A stretch of DNA of 64,000 nucleotides from Rhodococcus ruber. GTDB taxonomy: Bacteria; Actinomycetota; Actinomycetes; Mycobacteriales; Mycobacteriaceae. The notes below the pieces were generated by a model, which ran no database searches, was not told the DNA's origin, and saw nothing but the letters and a program-made list of their open reading frames with translations. Positions 60,323-64,000 of the stretch are shown here, piece after piece. The stretch's first letter is position 1. The number at the start of each line of letters is the position of its first letter. Both the position numbers and the translations under genes were made by a program. The stretch lies in assembly GCF_027270735.1 (NCBI RefSeq), contig NZ_JAPWIJ010000001.1, forward strand, positions 248,001 to 312,000, written 5' to 3'.

Positions 60323-61836
60323 CGATTCATGAGTCGTTCGATAGCGTCGAACATCTTGAATCTTCCACTGGTGGGCACTGTTTCGATGTCATGACCGGCG
60401 ATGCCCCAACTCGACAGAAGAGTGTTTGCAGCCTGCAACCCCGTCGTCGCCGCGCGCTCCATCAACGCCACCGGCAGATCGATACGGATGCCGTCGCCCG
60501 CGAGGACCAGTGCAGGTTCGGGAGTGCGGACCGTAGGCCGCTCGGCGAACGCTCCGAGTCCGAACATGGGGCAGTCGTCTCGCCATTCTGACCGTTCCGC
60601 AATCACCTCTGCAGCAGCCGTTTCCGGATAGATCTCGTGCATCCGATCCATCAGCTGCTGCCGCGTGACCTCCTCGGATTCCTCGGCAGCGTAGGCGTGC
60701 AGTTCGACGACGGAGCCGCCGGTGCGGGCAGCCCACTGCGCGGCCTCGTCCTCGAACCGTTCGAGCACACTGATGTTGTCGATCGGCGGCATTCCGCCGG
60801 TGCCGATGAAGGCGGGGCGATCTGCGTCGACGGGCTTGCTCAGCCATACTCGGTGCACCAGGAACGGCGGTGTGTTCTGCAGCGCCGCAATCTGTTTGCG
60901 CCAATCGGGCGTCCCGAGTTCGGGTGACTGCTCGAGCACTCGTTGCAACCCGGCGATGTCGGTGGCAAGGACCACGGCGTCGGCATCGATGATTCCGCCG
61001 GCATCCACGCGGAATTTACGCAGTCCGCCGCGGGTGATCTCACCACACGGTGTCGACGTTCTGATCTCGACTCCGAGCCCGGTGAGATACTCACCCAGCG
61101 GATTCCACAGGGCCTGTGGGTAGGCGTCGCGGGGGACGTCGAAGATCAGCCCCTCGGAAGAACCCAGGAAGTAGATGTGGAACATCATCGCCAGCTCGGC
61201 GGCAGACATCTTCTCGGGATCGGCGAAGAAGCTGCGAGAGAACACCCCGAACGCCAGATGGCGCGCCGCCTCGGGAAAGTTGATGTTACGCAAGAACTCC
61301 GCTGCCGGAGTGGTATCGAGCTCGTCGAAGGTTTTGGGCACACTCACCGTCATCAGCGGCAGTGCCGCGATGCCGTTGAGGTCGGTGAGATCTTTCCACC
61401 GGAACGTCGGACTTCGCTTGACGAAGGCGAATGCGTTGAGCGGCGGCGTATCCGGTAACCCCTTGAATCCGTCGATTCGGCCGTCGCCGTCGATCAGCGG
61501 GTAGTCGTCGACCGGGCGCAACCGCGCCAACCCCGGATCTGTGCGGCGCAACAGGTTCCGGAGGTTGTAGTACTGCCGGAAGAATGCGTGGAAGCCGCGG
61601 CTCATGGTCGCGGGCGAGCCGTCCTCGAGCGTGGTCTTCCACCCGCCGACGCGGCCGCCGAGGTAGCTCTCGCGCTCGACCACGTGCACCTTCACGCCGC
61701 GCTCGGCCAGGGCAGTCGCGGCGCTCAGTCCCGCGATACCGCCGCCGACCACCACCACATGTGGAACGTCGGCCAGCTGACCGGCATCGGAATACCCCGG
61801 CACCGCAGCATGAGTGACCTTCTTGGAGTCGGTCAA
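60319..61836 (-). CDS. crtU: Carotenoid desaturase, isorenieratene-synthase type (CrtU-like)
   Basis: A 505-residue FAD-dependent amine-oxidase-fold enzyme. It has VVVVGGGIAGLSAATALAE (dinucleotide binding), RVGGWKTTLEDG, and the CrtU-specific GFHAFFRQYYNLRNLLRR; near the C-terminus LVLAGDGIRIDLPVALMERA (FAD site) is present. CrtU converts beta-carotene ends to aromatic rings (isorenieratene). The TTG start at 61836 overlaps the methyltransferase stop and is preceded by GGAGGA at seven bases; longer frames only read the upstream gene out of frame. Together with CrtT and the Rieske protein it indicates an aromatic carotenoid tail pathway. Confidence 0.85.
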   Translation of the reverse strand: MTDSKKVTHAAVPGYSDAGQLADVPHVVVVGGGIAGLSAATALAERGVKVHVVERESYLGGRVGGWKTTLEDGSPATMSRGFHAFFRQYYNLRNLLRRTDPGLARLRPVDDYPLIDGDGRIDGFKGLPDTPPLNAFAFVKRSPTFRWKDLTDLNGIAALPLMTVSVPKTFDELDTTPAAEFLRNINFPEAARHLAFGVFSRSFFADPEKMSAAELAMMFHIYFLGSSEGLIFDVPRDAYPQALWNPLGEYLTGLGVEIRTSTPCGEITRGGLRKFRVDAGGIIDADAVVLATDIAGLQRVLEQSPELGTPDWRKQIAALQNTPPFLVHRVWLSKPVDADRPAFIGTGGMPPIDNISVLERFEDEAAQWAARTGGSVVELHAYAAEESEEVTRQQLMDRMHEIYPETAAAEVIAERSEWRDDCPMFGLGAFAERPTVRTPEPALVLAGDGIRIDLPVALMERAATTGLQAANTLLSSWGIAGHDIETVPTSGRFKMFDAIERLMNR

Positions 61837-62570
61837 CGCTCTTCCTCCGCGGGACGAGAGCCGAGGAACGTGTGCACCACACCGTTCTGCCATCCGGTCA
61901 TCGTCTCGCGGGCGACACTCGTGTAGCCCGCCCGCTGCATCCGCCGCATGAAGGCCGATGCGCCGTCGAAAGTCACAACGCTGCGCCACAGGTGGCGGTA
62001 CAGGGTGGCGTCGCGCGTCGCCAGCCAACCGAGCGGAATGATGATGCCCCAACTCACCACGTTCCAGGAGATCCTGGCCCGGAGCGAATCGTGTACCGAG
62101 TACTCGTGGAACGCGATCGTCGAGCCCGGACGCAGCAGCGACAGCAGCGATTTGAGCTCTGTATCGGGTTCGTCGACATTTCTGATGAGGTACGCGGCCA
62201 GGATTGCGTCGAACGGGCCGTCTACCCCGTTGACCGCCAGATCTTCGACCCGCGAGTGCACGAACGTCACGTTCGACGGCCAGTCCTTGCTGCGGGCCAC
62301 CTCGAGCATTTCGGCAGACGCGTCGGCAGCGACGATCTCGGCATGCGGCGCGGCTTCGAGCAGCGCGGCAGTGGATGCACCCGTGCCGCAACCGATGTCG
62401 AGCAGACGGAGGCCCGCACCGAGATCGGGGATCCGCAGGCGCTGAGCCGACTTGAGCAGGTGTTCGTGATAGCCGGGGTTCGCTCCGACGAGTCGGTCGT
62501 ACGCCTTCGCGCCGACGTCGAATGCTCCGGGAACTTCGTTACGCGGCAGTCCGCTCTTACCGACCTTCAC
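61833..62570 (-). CDS. SAM-dependent methyltransferase (CrtT-like)
   Basis: A 245-residue class I methyltransferase. SAM motif I is LLDIGCGTGASTAALLE, with acidic DAS after strand 2 and AYLIRNVDEPD typical of UbiE-like members. It lies directly upstream of crtU with overlapping stop/start, the same arrangement as crtT-crtU in Streptomyces, so a carotenoid tailoring role is likely, though the acceptor is not known. The start is GTG 62570 with GGAAGAGGC upstream. Confidence 0.8.
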   Translation of the reverse strand: MKVGKSGLPRNEVPGAFDVGAKAYDRLVGANPGYHEHLLKSAQRLRIPDLGAGLRLLDIGCGTGASTAALLEAAPHAEIVAADASAEMLEVARSKDWPSNVTFVHSRVEDLAVNGVDGPFDAILAAYLIRNVDEPDTELKSLLSLLRPGSTIAFHEYSVHDSLRARISWNVVSWGIIIPLGWLATRDATLYRHLWRSVVTFDGASAFMRRMQRAGYTSVARETMTGWQNGVVHTFLGSRPAEEER

Positions 62571-62800
62571 AGTGCCTCTTCCTTGCTCACGCGGGCAGAG
62601 GGCCCACCCTGGACCGTTACGACATCACCGTGCTGCAGCTGCCGTCCGCGCCGCACATCGACGTCCCCGTTGACGCTGACGAGACCGTCGGCGATGACGC
62701 CCTTCGCCTCCGCACCGGATTCGATGAGGTTGGCGAGCTTGAGGAACTGACCCAATCTGATCGATTCGTCGCGAATGGGGACATCGTGTGCGTCGGACAT
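62567..62800 (-). CDS. S4-domain RNA-binding protein
   Basis: A 77-residue protein formed by one S4 domain: IRLGQFLKLANLIESGAEAK, VIADGLVSVNGDVDVRRGRQL and the trailing GDVVTVQG. This is the YbcJ/RlbA-like single-domain type. ATG 62800 has GGATGGAGCC upstream; an in-frame start at 62839 is less likely. It overlaps the methyltransferase start by GTGA. Confidence 0.87.
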   Translation of the reverse strand: MSDAHDVPIRDESIRLGQFLKLANLIESGAEAKGVIADGLVSVNGDVDVRRGRQLQHGDVVTVQGGPSARVSKEEAL

Positions 62801-62843
62801 GGCTCCATCCTGTACTAGCGCGCCGTTCGCTGCTACCAACGAG

Positions 62844-64000
62844 TCACATCGAGGAACGGAACCTGCGCAATCGCAGGCTGTTGCTCACCACGAACACCGA
62901 GGACAACGCCATCGCGGCACCGGCGAGCATGGGGTTGAGCAGGCCCGCAGCGGCGAGCGGAACGGCAGCGACGTTGTAAGCGAAGGCCCAGAACAGGTTG
63001 CCCTTGATGGTGCTCAGTGTGCGCCGCGAGAGCCGAATGGCATCGCCGACGGCCCGCAGGTCGCCTCGAACCAACGTCAGGTCACTGGCCTCGATCGCTA
63101 CATCCGTGCCGGTCCCCATCGCGAGGCCCAGGTCGGCCGTGGCCAGCGCGGCCGCGTCGTTGATACCGTCGCCGACCATCGCCACGACCTTGCCCGACGC
63201 CTGCAGTTCACGGACGGCGTCCACCTTGCCCGACGGCAACACACCCGCGATGACCTGATCGATCCCCACCTCGGAGGCGATGGCCCTGGCGGCGGCCTCG
63301 TTGTCGCCGGTCAGCATCACCGGCGTCAGGCCCAGTGCCCGCAGTTCCGCGACGGCCTGCTTCGACGTGGGCTTCACCGAATCGGACACAACCAGTACCC
63401 CGCGGGCCTTACCGTCCCACCCGAGCGCCACAGCTGTCCGGCCCTGACGTTCGGCGGTCTCGAAGGCATCTGCCAACTCCGCCGGAAGCGGCATCGACCA
63501 GTCGGCCAGCAATGAGCGACGGCCGATAACTGCGGCGCGACCGTCGACGACACCCTGCACCCCGAGACCCTCGAGGCCGGTGAACTCCTCGACCGGCAGG
63601 GACGACGCCCGGCCCGCGATGGCTCGGGCGATGGGGTGTTCCGAACCCGACTCCAATGCCGCCGCCACGGCACGGACCACTTCCTCGTCCTCGCCGTCGG
63701 CCACGTGCACCGACTGCAGAGTCATCTCCCCGGTGGTGACGGTGCCGGTCTTGTCCAGTACGACGGTGTCCACGCGTCGCGTGGATTCGAGAATCTCCGG
63801 GCCCTTGATCAGGATGCCGAGTTGCGCGGCTCGGCCGGTGCCGACCATCAGCGCGGTGGGTGTGGCCAATCCGAGCGCGCAGGGGCACGCGATGATGAGC
63901 ACTGCGACCGCAGCCGTGAACGCACCGGCCGCGGAACTGCCTGCGCCGAGCCAGAACCCGAGCGTGGCGACCGAGATCGCGATGACGATCGGCACGAAGA
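62844..64000 (-). CDS. Copper-type heavy-metal P-type ATPase, C-terminal part
   Basis: The last ~385 codons of a P1B-type ATPase; the N-terminus lies beyond the window. Visible: the metal-binding membrane motif [11 protein letters not shown], the phosphorylation site [13 protein letters not shown], the SEHPIARA segment, the [14 protein letters not shown] hinge and the [18 protein letters not shown] Mg site, then two membrane helices at the end. The CPC motif with the preceding helix fits Cu+/Ag+ (CopA) or Cu2+ (CopB) exporters. The upstream N-terminal metal-binding domain cannot be seen. Confidence 0.92.
   Translation of the reverse strand, partial: FVPIVIAISVATLGFWLGAGSSAAGAFTAAVAVLIIACPCALGLATPTALMVGTGRAAQLGILIKGPEILESTRRVDTVVLDKTGTVTTGEMTLQSVHVADGEDEEVVRAVAAALESGSEHPIARAIAGRASSLPVEEFTGLEGLGVQGVVDGRAAVIGRRSLLADWSMPLPAELADAFETAERQGRTAVALGWDGKARGVLVVSDSVKPTSKQAVAELRALGLTPVMLTGDNEAAARAIASEVGIDQVIAGVLPSGKVDAVRELQASGKVVAMVGDGINDAAALATADLGLAMGTGTDVAIEASDLTLVRGDLRAVGDAIRLSRRTLSTIKGNLFWAFAYNVAAVPLAAAGLLNPMLAGAAMALSSVFVVSNSLRLRRFRSSM

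Noticed and set aside
1-64000. tRNA, rRNA or CRISPR arrays
   Set aside because: No cloverleaf-like gene, rRNA segment or regularly spaced direct-repeat array was noticed in the window; a tRNA search program was not available, so a missed tRNA is possible.

Overview
The window is high-GC actinobacterial DNA. Most genes sit in tightly packed operons with ATGA/GTGA start-stop overlaps. A cutinase-family esterase, two DUF3558 lipoproteins and an isorenieratene-type carotenoid desaturase point to the mycolic-acid actinobacteria, most likely Rhodococcus or a close relative. This placement is an inference from gene content; no rRNA or tRNA gene was seen.

Layout. 1-10.3 kb: a formamidase fragment and an FmdB-type zinc ribbon; a photolyase-like protein with an unusual domain order; a sensor kinase/response regulator/DUF4097 operon; a MerR regulator that appears broken by a one-base frameshift; a GNAT; and three exported or membrane-anchored proteins. 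10.5-11.2 kb: a cutinase-like esterase. 11.2-22.9 kb: a galactoside locus. On the minus strand are GH42 beta-galactosidase, a DeoR-type regulator, galT, galK and an MsiK/MalK-type ATPase. On the plus strand are a sugar-binding lipoprotein, two permeases and a GH36 alpha-galactosidase. The two halves diverge from one control region with repeated operator-like sites. 23.0-29.2 kb: an accessory stretch with an IS3-family element, a retron-like reverse transcriptase with a structured candidate ncRNA upstream, an unrecognised protein, a mosaic tandem duplication of a lipoprotein/helical-protein pair, and two related palindromic elements.

29.2-54.2 kb is the most notable part: one co-directional biosynthetic cluster on the plus strand. 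It combines a class III lanthipeptide system (LanKC synthetase and a 34-residue precursor ending in a labionin-type Ser-x2-Ser-x4-Cys motif) with a reducing type II polyketide/fatty-acid set (acyltransferase, adenylating ligase, two ACPs, a fused KS-CLF, a ketoreductase, a dehydratase, a PPTase and no visible enoylreductase). It also has genes for L-2,3-diaminopropionate (SbnA/SbnB-like), a LanB-like protein lacking the elimination domain (so possibly an aminoacyl-tRNA-dependent ligase), a GcvT-like protein, a condensation-like protein and a GNAT fused to a large beta-rich domain. The last is a candidate for joining the acyl chain to the peptide. Two transporters and a two-component system flank the biosynthetic genes. 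The best reading is a lipolanthine-like lipopeptide pathway with an amino-acid-primed, probably polyene, acyl chain, in a gene combination I do not recognise.

54.3-64 kb: an SDR, an XRE-cupin regulator divergent from azlCD, a DUF5914-like Rieske protein, an ArsR/SRPBCC pair, a CIRCE-controlled Hsp20, a GNAT, the carotenoid genes crtU and crtT, an S4 protein, and the C-terminal part of a copper-type P-type ATPase that runs off the window.
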